Shown: positions 33,755 to 41,665 of the stretch, piece by piece
Position numbering within the stretch: the first letter of the stretch is position 1
Layout: the number at the start of each line of letters is the position of its first letter
Assembly: GCF_036170895.1 (NCBI RefSeq)
Contig: NZ_CP108036.1
Coordinates: 8,157,501-8,221,500, forward strand
Length of the DNA: 64,000 nt
DNA from: Streptomyces erythrochromogenes
GTDB lineage: Bacteria > Actinomycetota > Actinomycetes > Streptomycetales > Streptomycetaceae
Direction of reading: 5' to 3'
Translations under genes and position numbers: made by a program
The notes under the pieces: model-generated
What the model saw: only the letters and a program-made list of their open reading frames with translations
Databases searched by the model: none
What the model was told of the DNA's origin: nothing

Positions 33755-34834
33755 CTAGGGCGCGGCGGGGAGCCGGACCGTGGCGACGAGGCCGCCGGCG
33801 GGGCGCGGGGCGAGGTCGAGGGTGCCGTCGTGGGCGCGGACGATGCTGTGGACGATGGCCAGACCGAGGCCGACGCCGGCGTGCTCGTCGGTGCGTACGC
33901 GTTCCGTTCCGCGCCGGAAGGGCTCGGTGAGGGTCGGCACCAGGTCCGCGGGGAGCACACGGCCCGTGTTCTCGACGCGCAGCACGATCGTGCCGCCGTA
34001 CGCCTGCGTGTGGACGGTCACGGTCCCGCCGGCGGAGAGGTTGTGGACGACGGCGTTCTGGACGAGGTTCGTCACCATCCGCAGCAGCAGCTCCGCGGAG
34101 CCGCTGGTCCGGGCCGCGCCGCCGGTCACGTCGAGGGTGGTCCGGCGCTCCTCCGCGAGGGGGAGCAGCGTCTCGGCGGCCTCTTCGGCGACCAGGGAGA
34201 GGTCGACGCTCTCGCGGGTGAAGTTCCCGCGGTCGCCGCGGGAGAGCAGCAGGAGCGCCTCGGTGAGGTCGATCGCCCGCGTGTTCACGGCGTACAGGCG
34301 CTCGATCAGCTCGCCGCGGTCCTGCCCGGGGTCCTTGCGGGCGACGTCCAGGAGCGTCCGCGAGATCGCTAGTGGGGTGCGCAGTTCGTGGGAGGCGTTC
34401 GCGGCGAACCGCTGCTGCTCGGCGACGTGGGACTCCAACCGGTCGAGCATCGAGTCGAACGCGTCGGAGAGTTCACGGAACTCGTCCTGGCGGCCCTCCA
34501 TGTGGATCCGGTGGGACAGCGAGCCCCGCCCGGCCGTACGCGCCGCATCCGTGATCAGCGTGAGGGGTCTGAGCATCCGGCCGGCGAGGACCCATCCGCC
34601 CAGGAGGCCGAACACGAGCAGGAAGGCCATCGCCACGGCCGCTGCGGGGGCGAAGGTGCGCACGAGGAGGTAGCGGTTGGGCGAGATCCCGAGAAGGCCC
34701 TGCGAGTTGTCGGGTACGTAGCGCAGCAGGAACCACCACACCACGGCCAGCAGCAGGGCTCCGGCCACGAAGAGGAACCCGGCATAGCTGAGGGCGAGCT
34801 TCAGCCGGGCGCTGAGCCCCGGACGCCTACGCAT
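33755..34834 (-). CDS. HAMP-type sensor histidine kinase (OmpR partner)
   Basis: 359 residues. Two membrane helices (about 12-35 and 60-85) bracket a short extracytoplasmic loop; a HAMP domain (RMLRPLTLITDAARTAGRGSLSHRI) leads to the HisKA site QQRFAANASHELRTPLA, with H149. The HATPase has the N-box MVTNLVQNAVVHN and the G-box VGLGLAIVHSIVRAHDG. The gene start overlaps the response-regulator gene by 8 bp. With VanZ and the regulator it forms a three-gene operon. Confidence 0.93.
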   Translation of the reverse strand: MRRRPGLSARLKLALSYAGFLFVAGALLLAVVWWFLLRYVPDNSQGLLGISPNRYLLVRTFAPAAAVAMAFLLVFGLLGGWVLAGRMLRPLTLITDAARTAGRGSLSHRIHMEGRQDEFRELSDAFDSMLDRLESHVAEQQRFAANASHELRTPLAISRTLLDVARKDPGQDRGELIERLYAVNTRAIDLTEALLLLSRGDRGNFTRESVDLSLVAEEAAETLLPLAEERRTTLDVTGGAARTSGSAELLLRMVTNLVQNAVVHNLSAGGTVTVHTQAYGGTIVLRVENTGRVLPADLVPTLTEPFRRGTERVRTDEHAGVGLGLAIVHSIVRAHDGTLDLAPRPAGGLVATVRLPAAP

Positions 34835-35522
34835 GCGCGCTGCCGGGGACCGCAGGGCCCGTACCGGTATCGATGCGGTAGCCGACTCCGGGCACCGTCG
34901 CGATGATCCACGGTTCGCCGAGCCGCTTGCGCAGCGCGGACACGGTGATGCGCACCGCGTTGGTGAGCGGGTCGACGTTCTCGTCCCAGGCCCGTTCCAG
35001 CAGCTCCTCCGCGCTGACGACCCCGCCCTCGGCGGCCACGAGGACTTCCAGCACGGCGAACTGCTTGCGGGTGAGTGCGACGTAGCGCCCGTCGCGGAAC
35101 ACCTCCCGCCGGAAGGGATCGACCCGCAGGCCCGCGATCTCGCGGACCGGGGGCCGGGCGTACGCGCGCCTGCGGTCGAGCGCCCGCAGCCGCAGGACCA
35201 GCTCCCGCAGCTCGAACGGTTTCGTCAGGTAGTCGTCGGCGCCCAGCCCGAACCCGGAAGCCTTGTCGTCGATCCGGTCGGCAGCGGTCAGCATGAGGAT
35301 CGGGATACCGCTGCCGGAGGCGACGATGCGACGGGCGACCTCGTCACCGGAGGGGCCGGGGATGTCGCGGTCGAGGACCGCGAGGTCGTAGGAGTTGACG
35401 CTGAGCAGTTCGAGGGCGGTGTCACCGTCGCCGGCGATGTCGGCGGCGATCGCCTCCAGCCGCAGACCGTCACGGACCGCCTCGGCCAGGTAGGGCTCGT
35501 CCTCCACGATCAAAACGCGCAT
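34827..35522 (-). CDS. OmpR/PhoB-type response regulator
   Basis: 231 residues. The receiver has E7-D8 as the acidic pair, phospho-acceptor D51 (LAVLDRDIPG), T79 and K101. The winged helix (VALTRKQFAVLEVLVAAEGGVVSAEELLERAWDENVDPLTNAVRITVSALRKRLGEPWIIATVPGVGYRI) is complete. It overlaps the kinase gene by 8 bp and follows the VanZ gene by 40 bp. A VanR/VanS-like envelope-sensing role is plausible given the VanZ neighbour. Confidence 0.93.
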   Translation of the reverse strand: MRVLIVEDEPYLAEAVRDGLRLEAIAADIAGDGDTALELLSVNSYDLAVLDRDIPGPSGDEVARRIVASGSGIPILMLTAADRIDDKASGFGLGADDYLTKPFELRELVLRLRALDRRRAYARPPVREIAGLRVDPFRREVFRDGRYVALTRKQFAVLEVLVAAEGGVVSAEELLERAWDENVDPLTNAVRITVSALRKRLGEPWIIATVPGVGYRIDTGTGPAVPGSAHA

Positions 35523-35562
35523 GTCGGAAGCCTAAGCGGCGCACCCTGTCGCCGACGTATGC

Positions 35563-36267
35563 TCAGCCCGCCGACGCCAGTGCGGGTCGCGGCCCGTCCG
35601 ACGGCGCCCGTTCCGCCGTGCGCCACCAGCGGCGCGACGCCGCCGCGGCCAGCGCGGCACCGGCGGCGTTGACCAGTACGTCGTCCACCGACGACACCCG
35701 GTCCAGCCAAAGCACGTACTGTGCGCTCTCCACCAGGGCCGAACAGCCCGCCCCGAGCGCCAGGACCCGCGGCACGGACGCCAGTGCCGCGAACCGCATC
35801 GGGGCGAAGAGCCCCAGCGACGCGAAGACCAGCAGGTTGCCCACGATCCCGAGCGGCCCCATCGTGACCAGATCCCGCAACGGTACGAGGCTCACCCGGC
35901 CCGGAACGACACCGGCCCCGGCGCCCGGCATCAGGATCATCCACACCCACGGCACCGTCCCGTGCACCATGCCCACCTCGGCCAGCGACAGCCGCCACGC
36001 CGACGGGACGCCCGCGGCACGGCGACGGCGCGCCAGGACCCACGCCACCAGCACCGCCAACGGCAGCGTGACCAGCGTCATGAGCACCACACCGTTGAAC
36101 GTGTCGTAGCAGCCGTGCCACCGCCCGGCCATGCACGTCGGCGCGGACATCATGAGGGGCTTCCGCAGGATGAAGGCAACACCCGCCAAGCCGACGACCG
36201 CCAGGCCGAGGAGCAGGATCCCGCCCGTACGGCGGGGCGGTGGCGGCAGGGATGCGTCGTGGTTCAT
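35563..36267 (-). CDS. VanZ family membrane protein
   Basis: 234 residues, with about five membrane helices. The VanZ core pattern is visible: PLRDLVTMGPLGIVGNLLVFASLGLFAPMRF ... LGAGCSALVESAQYVLWLDRVSSVDDVLVNAAGAALA (N in GNLL, E-x-x-Q, and D-x-x-x-N motifs). VanZ relatives confer low-level teicoplanin resistance or bind lipid/cell-wall components. It is the first gene of the VanZ-regulator-kinase operon, but no vanHAX genes are present here. Confidence 0.88.
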   Translation of the reverse strand: MNHDASLPPPPRRTGGILLLGLAVVGLAGVAFILRKPLMMSAPTCMAGRWHGCYDTFNGVVLMTLVTLPLAVLVAWVLARRRRAAGVPSAWRLSLAEVGMVHGTVPWVWMILMPGAGAGVVPGRVSLVPLRDLVTMGPLGIVGNLLVFASLGLFAPMRFAALASVPRVLALGAGCSALVESAQYVLWLDRVSSVDDVLVNAAGAALAAAASRRWWRTAERAPSDGPRPALASAG

Positions 36268-36346
36268 GCCCCCATTGGAAACGCACGGCCGTTGCGGTGG
36301 CGTATGGGGTTTTCGATACACCCGCGATACGCGCGATGATGTCCGG

Positions 36347-37873
36347 ATGCCCATTTCGCCTTCTGCTTCCTCTCCTTGCCCTGCTTCTGCCCTGACGGAC
36401 CTGTGGCTGCGCGGCGTCGCGGCCAACCCGGGAGCCCCTGCCGAGGTCCTGCTGCGACTGCTGGACCCGGCGGCCGGAGCGGCCCGGCAGCTCCTCTGCG
36501 AGGAGCGCGGCCTGCCCGACGAGGTCGTGGACGCGGTGGTCGCGCACCCGGAGGCCAAGGTCCGCCGGTTTTTGGCCCGCAACGCGCATGCCGCGCCCGC
36601 CCACCGCGGCCGTCTGGCCGCGGACCCCCACGTCATGGTCCGCGCGGCCGTCGCCGGGGGACCCCGCCCGCGCCCTCGTCAGCAGCGACCACTGCCGGAC
36701 GGCGTCCTCCTTACCTTGCTGACCGCCGAGGACAGCGGCGAACCCGAGCTGCTCACGGTCAACGAGATCCTGCAGGAACTCATGTTCTCCAGGCAGGTGA
36801 CCGCCTCCTTCCGGTACAGGATGCGCGGGCACGAGCACCCCACTGTGCGGGGCCTCGCAACGGACGTGTGGAGCCGGCTCACCGCCGAGGAACAGGAAGC
36901 ATTGCTGAACGATCCCGATCCCGACGTCCGGGCATCCGCCGAATACCGGGTCAGCGCGGCGGACCCGGCAGGCAAGGGGGCGGTCTTCCCCGCCCCTGGC
37001 CACTACCGGTGGATGGTCCTCAACAACTACGCGCTGTCGGATGCCGTTCTCGAGGCGGCCCTGGCCGACCCGGAATTCCGCACGTCCATCGCGTTCAATC
37101 CCTACACGCCCCCGCACGCCGTCGCCCGGCTCGCCCGCGACGCCGACCCCGCGGTGCGCGAGTGCGTCGCCGCCCGGGCCGACCTCGATCCGGCCGTGTG
37201 GGCCGAGCTCGCCGAGGATCCCCACGAGCGGGTGCGCACCCGCGCCAGGGTGCAGCCGCTGCCCCGCACCACAGCGCAATGCCGGGCCGTCGATCACGAG
37301 ATGAAGGAGGACCCCCGCGACTGGGACTGCGTCTGCCCGATCCCGGAGCCGTACACCGAGCCGGACGCGGACTGGTACCGGGCCTGCGCCGAGTCCGAGG
37401 AGGTGATGCTGCGGCTGGCCGCCGCGAGATGTCCCACGCTGCCCGCCGATCTGGTGGCACGGCTGGCGGAGGACCCGCACGAGGAGGTCCGCCACAGGCT
37501 GGCCTCGTGGCATCCGCTGGCTCCCGCCGAGACCGTCCTCGCGGCCTTCGTCGCCCGCCCCCGGCAACGCCCCCACCTGCTCATGCAGTCCAGGCTGCCG
37601 CGGACCGGCCTCTCCCACCTGCTCGACCACGAGGACCCTGAGGTACGGGCACTGGCTGCCGCCGATCCGACGCTCGGGCGGGCTCCCGTGGGACTGCTCA
37701 CCGACCGGGACGACCGCGTCCGCCGGGCCGCCGCGGCCAACCCGCTCTTCACCGGGGACGCCGTGGAGGCGCTCCTCCACGACCCGGCGACGGCCGAGGG
37801 CGCCGCGGCCAACCCGGACCTGCCGGCCGCCCGCCTGCACGCCCTGCTGGACCTGGCGGACCTGCCGCGCTGA
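36347..37873 (+). CDS. HEAT/LRV-like helical repeat protein
   Basis: 508 residues. ATG 36347 is divergent from VanZ. The protein is built of short helical repeats rich in 'VR..(A/V)..P' units, for example HPEAKVRRFLARNAHAAPAHRGRLAADPHVMVRAAVA and LLDHEDPEVRALAAADPTLGRAPVGLLTDRDDRVRRAAAANPLF. This resembles leucine-rich-repeat-variant or HEAT solenoids. A central CVCPIPEP segment with two cysteines is unlike the rest. No enzymatic motif. The role is probably protein-protein binding. Confidence 0.75.
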   Translation: MPISPSASSPCPASALTDLWLRGVAANPGAPAEVLLRLLDPAAGAARQLLCEERGLPDEVVDAVVAHPEAKVRRFLARNAHAAPAHRGRLAADPHVMVRAAVAGGPRPRPRQQRPLPDGVLLTLLTAEDSGEPELLTVNEILQELMFSRQVTASFRYRMRGHEHPTVRGLATDVWSRLTAEEQEALLNDPDPDVRASAEYRVSAADPAGKGAVFPAPGHYRWMVLNNYALSDAVLEAALADPEFRTSIAFNPYTPPHAVARLARDADPAVRECVAARADLDPAVWAELAEDPHERVRTRARVQPLPRTTAQCRAVDHEMKEDPRDWDCVCPIPEPYTEPDADWYRACAESEEVMLRLAAARCPTLPADLVARLAEDPHEEVRHRLASWHPLAPAETVLAAFVARPRQRPHLLMQSRLPRTGLSHLLDHEDPEVRALAAADPTLGRAPVGLLTDRDDRVRRAAAANPLFTGDAVEALLHDPATAEGAAANPDLPAARLHALLDLADLPR

Positions 37874-37892
37874 CGGGGCTCGGACAGGATCC

Positions 37893-37932
37893 GCCCGCGC
37901 CACCTCTCCGCCCGGTCACGAACGGCGCGGGC
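37893..37932. terminator. hairpin between convergent genes
   Basis: GCCCGCGCC (37893-37901) pairs with GGCGCGGGC (37924-37932) with a 22-nt loop. It lies between the repeat-protein gene and the opposing hypothetical gene. Confidence 0.5.
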
Positions 37933-37946
37933 TCGGGCAGGTCGTG

Positions 37947-38414
37947 CTAGCGGACCCGTCCGGAGAGCCAGGGCGTGAGGGAGACGCCGGGGACGCGTTC
38001 CTTGTAGGTCTCGTCGCCGGGAAGGGGGACGCAGAGGTGGTAGCCCGGTGGGAAGAACCTGCCTTTGACGAAGGCCAGTCCGCTGTAGACGGCCGTCAGG
38101 AACGGCGGGACGCAGTCGCGTGGGAGGTCCTGGAACTCCACCCCGTCCACCGTGATCTCCGCGTCGTCTTCGGGGAAGAGCCGAATGCCCACCGCCGGGC
38201 TGCCGCCCAGTTCCACGAACGCCTCATGGGGCAGCGACCCGTCGGGATCGGCGACGGAGAACAGTGGCGCGGAGCTCCTCCGCGACGTCCGGTCGGCGCC
38301 GATGTCCTCGGTGACGGCCATGGCCCGTTGGTACTGGGCCGCGACGGCTCTTATCGCGGCGACGGCCGACTCGGTGGTCGGCAGGCGGGGGTGATGCGTC
38401 ATGATCCCGATCAT
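37947..38414 (-). CDS. hypothetical protein
   Basis: 155 residues from ATG 38414; ATG 38402 (MTHHPRLP) is an alternative. No known family. The sequence is a mix of charged helix (ESAVAAIRAVAAQYQRAMAVTEDIG) and beta-rich segments (VELGGSPAVGIRLFPEDDAEITVDGVEFQDLP, FVKGRFFPPGYHLCVPLPGDETYKERVPGV). It is divergent from the hydrolase gene, 75 bp apart, with no obvious promoter motif. Confidence 0.6.
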   Translation of the reverse strand: MIGIMTHHPRLPTTESAVAAIRAVAAQYQRAMAVTEDIGADRTSRRSSAPLFSVADPDGSLPHEAFVELGGSPAVGIRLFPEDDAEITVDGVEFQDLPRDCVPPFLTAVYSGLAFVKGRFFPPGYHLCVPLPGDETYKERVPGVSLTPWLSGRVR

Positions 38415-38489
38415 GCCAAGACCCGGCCCGGACGTGAACTGCCCCGCCGGTACGGTTGGTTAGGAGGAGATCGTGGATCAGGGGGACCC

Positions 38490-39221
38490 ATGACGGCTGC
38501 GGACGCACCACCCATCGTCTTCGTGCACGGGACGCGGTTCAGCGCGGGGCAGTGGAGCCCGCAACTCGCCGCACTCCAGCAGGACTTCCCGGCGGCCGCC
38601 GTGGACCTGCCGGGCCACGGGTCCCGCTGTGCCCAGCCCTGGAGCCTCGGCGCGGCCTCGGAGGTCATCGCGGCCGCGGTGGACTCCCTCGACCGCGGAC
38701 CCGCCCTGGTCGTCGGGCACTCCCTCGGCGGATACGCGGCGCTGGAGTTCGCGCGGCGCCGCCCGGAACTGCTGCGGGGGCTGGTCCTCGCGGGGGCCAG
38801 CGTCTCCACGACCGGTGCGTGGGCGATCCCGTACCGGTGGGTCGCCGGGCTCGTCCCGCGCGTACCGGCGGCCCGGCTGACCCGGTGGAACGACCGGCTG
38901 CTGCGCCGGCTCTACCCTCCCGAGGTGGTGGGGGCGACCATCCGCGCCGGCTACGCCTTCCACACCCTGCCGGCCGCCTGGGGCGAGGTGCTGGGCCGCT
39001 TCGAGGCGTCCGCGATGCGTCACGTGGACGCCCCCGTGCTCATCCTGAACGGCGAGAAGGACACCGTCTTCCGTTCCGGCGAGAGGGAATTCGCCCGCGC
39101 GCACCCGCACGCCCGCGTCGAACTGATCCCACGGGCAAGGCACCTCGCCAACTTCGACGATCCCGAGGCGTTCACCGACGCCGTCCGCCGCTTCGCCCTG
39201 CAACTGCCGGTGCGCGGCTGA
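38490..39221 (+). CDS. alpha/beta hydrolase
   Basis: 243 residues. The oxyanion motif FVHGTRFSAGQW, nucleophile elbow VVGHSLGGYAALEFARR (S in GHSLGG), acid in LILNGEKDTVF and catalytic His in PRARHLANFDDPEAF define an alpha/beta hydrolase with intact triad. It could be an esterase, dehalogenase-type or haloperoxidase-like enzyme; no substrate is suggested. It is tail-to-tail with the VWA gene (7 bp apart). A GGGGG site precedes ATG 38490. Confidence 0.9.
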   Translation: MTAADAPPIVFVHGTRFSAGQWSPQLAALQQDFPAAAVDLPGHGSRCAQPWSLGAASEVIAAAVDSLDRGPALVVGHSLGGYAALEFARRRPELLRGLVLAGASVSTTGAWAIPYRWVAGLVPRVPAARLTRWNDRLLRRLYPPEVVGATIRAGYAFHTLPAAWGEVLGRFEASAMRHVDAPVLILNGEKDTVFRSGEREFARAHPHARVELIPRARHLANFDDPEAFTDAVRRFALQLPVRG

Positions 39222-39228
39222 CCGCGGG

Positions 39229-40431
39229 CTACGCCGGGCCGGGACCGGCGACGCGTACGCTCTCCACCCAGGACGGGGGAGCGGGCGGGTCCTCTCCGAT
39301 CAGCGCGGCGATCAGGCGGCAGGACGGCGTCTCGTCCGGCCACGGCGTGTACCCGTCGGTCAGCACGACCACCATGTTCGGCCGGTCGGGCAGGGCCAGC
39401 GCCGCGCTGATGCCGACCCGCATGTCCGTGCCTCCGCCGCCGGCGAGGGTCACCTCCCCGGCACTGCGCACCCGCGTCACGGCGTGCACGTCCGCGTCGC
39501 ACGCGAGGACGGCGACCCGGTTGCCGCCGACGCCCACCTCCCGCAGGACACCGGTGAGTTCGGCGAGCGCGGCCGCGAGGTCGTCCGGGCCCATCGACCC
39601 CGAGGTGTCGACGACGACGGCCACCCGCGGCAGCGGCCTGCGCAGGCTGGGCAGCACCACCCGGCCGCCGAGCGCCGGGGTCCGGCGCGAGGGGCGGCGG
39701 TACGTGTAGTCCACCGCGCCGGCCGCCCAGGCGGCGGCCTCGCGGACCGCTCCCGCCAGGGCCTGGCGCCAGTCGACGGTGGGTTCCAGGAGTTCCTCGG
39801 CCCAGCGGGCCCAGCCCGCGGGGATCCGGCCCCGGGCGCGCTGGTGTGCCCGCACGGCCTCGGCGGTCTGTCGGCGCAGCGCCTCCGCCTCCACCGGGCC
39901 GACCCGGGCGGGGCCGCCGCCCTCGCCGAGCTCCCAGGGCACGGAGGTGCCGTGGGCGCCGGAACCGCAGTCCGGCCCGTGGGGCGTCGGGGGAATCCCC
40001 GGCAGGTACGTCTCGAACAGGCCGCCCGTGGGCAGGCCGTAGAGCCGAGGCTCCATCCGGCCCTCGGGCAGCGCCAGGCCGTCGGCGAGCAGGTCGTCGT
40101 TGATCTCGCAGTCCTGGGCGATGTTGACCCGGACGTGGTCGCGCTGGTCGGCGGCGGGCAGCCGCTCGGCCCGGCCGTGGTGGTCGCGCAGCAGGTGCGC
40201 CACCTCGTGGATCCACACCCCGGCCAGTTCGACGACTTCGGTCGCCTCGACGAATGCGGGGGAGACGTAGCAGCGCCAGTGCCGGTCGACGCCCATGGTG
40301 CGCACCCCGGCCGAGGGGACCACGGTCAGGGCGTACAGCGCGGAGGCGAGGTACGGACGGGCTTCGGCCGCCTTGTAGCGGGCGGCCAGCAGCTTGGCAC
40401 GGTCCAGGTCCGGGGCCGCCTCCAGGCTCAC
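39229..40431 (-). CDS. VWA-like metallopeptidase-type protein (DUF2201)
   Basis: 400 residues from GTG 40431. The N-terminal half has a zincin-like HEVAHLLRDHHGR (HExxH at 75-79) within a DUF2201-type putative metallopeptidase. The C-terminal half is a VWA domain with the MIDAS motif DTSGSM (275-280) and GGGGTDMRVG. The combination is typical of MoxR-VWA partnerships, in which the ATPase remodels or loads the VWA protein. It is the last gene of the LRR-ANK-MoxR-VWA operon, 16 bp after the ATPase stop. Confidence 0.85.
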   Translation of the reverse strand: MSLEAAPDLDRAKLLAARYKAAEARPYLASALYALTVVPSAGVRTMGVDRHWRCYVSPAFVEATEVVELAGVWIHEVAHLLRDHHGRAERLPAADQRDHVRVNIAQDCEINDDLLADGLALPEGRMEPRLYGLPTGGLFETYLPGIPPTPHGPDCGSGAHGTSVPWELGEGGGPARVGPVEAEALRRQTAEAVRAHQRARGRIPAGWARWAEELLEPTVDWRQALAGAVREAAAWAAGAVDYTYRRPSRRTPALGGRVVLPSLRRPLPRVAVVVDTSGSMGPDDLAAALAELTGVLREVGVGGNRVAVLACDADVHAVTRVRSAGEVTLAGGGGTDMRVGISAALALPDRPNMVVVLTDGYTPWPDETPSCRLIAALIGEDPPAPPSWVESVRVAGPGPA

Positions 40432-40447
40432 GGCGGACGGCCCGGGT

Positions 40448-41665
40448 TCAGCCGCCGCCCGGCAGCGCGCCGGACAGCTGGAGCAGTTCCACGAAGGCGT
40501 CGATGCCGGCGGGCACCGGCCAGTCGACGTCGCGCATGGCGGCGAGGTCGACGGCGGCGCGGGCGGCGACGTCGGGCACGCCCGCGTCCACGGCCTTGGC
40601 GAGGACCGCCCAGGCCGCCTCCCAACGGGGGCGGGTGAGCTCGCTCTGCACGGCTGCGACCACGGCGATGAGGAAGGCCAGCTGCCGGTCGCCGCGCTCG
40701 GGCAGGGCGAAGGCGTCCGGGTCGGCCAGTACCCGGTCCGGGTCGGGCAGGTCGAGGTGTTCGAGGTACGAGAGCAGTTCGATCCCGGCGGCCTCGCCGA
40801 CGGCGCCGGTGAGCGCGGCGGCCAGTGCCTCCCGGCCGGTGGAGGCCGCGTACCCCGTGGCCAGCAGCCGCAGGGCCATCTCCCAGGTACGGGGCGAGGG
40901 CCAGCCGCGGCCCCGCCCGGCGGCCTCGGCCGGCATGTGGTGGACCAGGCCCGGCCGGGCGGTGAGGAAGCCGGACACGGCGCCGCGGGCGCGGGCCACC
41001 GCCCCGGAAGCCCTGCCGGGATCGACGGTGGGGATCGCCACCTCGGGCCAGGTGCCGGCCATGCCGCGGGCGACGGTGCGCGGGTTGTGCGTCCAGTCGA
41101 GGTGGACGAAGCGGTTGGCGAGCGGCGGGCTGAGGTGCCAGCCGTCCGCGGCGCTGGCGGGCGGATTGGCCGCGGCGACGATCCGTACCGCCGCCGGGAG
41201 TTCGAGGCTGCCGACCCGGCGCTCCAGGACCACGCGCAGCAGCGCCGCCTGCACGGCCGGCGGGGCGGAGGACAGCTCGTCGAAGAACAGCAGCCCGTGC
41301 CCGGTGCGGGCGAGGCGCACCGCCCAGTCCGGCGGCGCCATGGGGACGCCGGTGGCGGCGGGGTCGTCGCCGACGATGGGCAGACCGGCGAAGTCGGAGG
41401 GTTCGTGGACACTGGCGATGACGGTCTCCAGCGGTACGCCGAGCGCGGTGGCGAGCTGCTCCATGCCGGCGGACTTGCCGATGCCCGGCTCACCCCACAG
41501 GAGGACGGGCTGATTGGCCGTCACGGCCAGTGCCAGTGCTTCCAGCTGGGGGTTGGTGGCGGGCTCGGTGCGGGTGGCGCTCAGCCGGGCGCCCAGGGCG
41601 TCGGCGGCGGCCAGGGCCCGGGCGGGCCGCACCTGCTTGGCCTTCGCATTCGTCTGCGCACTCAT
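40448..41665 (-). CDS. MoxR-type AAA+ ATPase
   Basis: 405 residues. The P-loop WGEPGIGKS (58-65 core) and Walker B LLFFDELSSAPPAVQ (D129-E130) are intact; sensor-1 (IVAAANPP) and an arginine-bearing LANRFVHLDW segment follow. MoxR ATPases act as chaperones that insert cofactors or remodel complexes, generally with a VWA protein. ATG 41665 overlaps the ankyrin stop by 4 bp. Together with the repeat proteins upstream it suggests a sensor-triggered ATPase module. Confidence 0.9.
   Translation of the reverse strand: MSAQTNAKAKQVRPARALAAADALGARLSATRTEPATNPQLEALALAVTANQPVLLWGEPGIGKSAGMEQLATALGVPLETVIASVHEPSDFAGLPIVGDDPAATGVPMAPPDWAVRLARTGHGLLFFDELSSAPPAVQAALLRVVLERRVGSLELPAAVRIVAAANPPASAADGWHLSPPLANRFVHLDWTHNPRTVARGMAGTWPEVAIPTVDPGRASGAVARARGAVSGFLTARPGLVHHMPAEAAGRGRGWPSPRTWEMALRLLATGYAASTGREALAAALTGAVGEAAGIELLSYLEHLDLPDPDRVLADPDAFALPERGDRQLAFLIAVVAAVQSELTRPRWEAAWAVLAKAVDAGVPDVAARAAVDLAAMRDVDWPVPAGIDAFVELLQLSGALPGGG

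Noticed and set aside
35510-37903. 797-codon minus-strand frame through VanZ and the repeat-protein gene
   Set aside because: Runs antisense or out of frame across two genes with clear protein signals on the correct strands; composition is Gly/Arg/Val-rich shadow.
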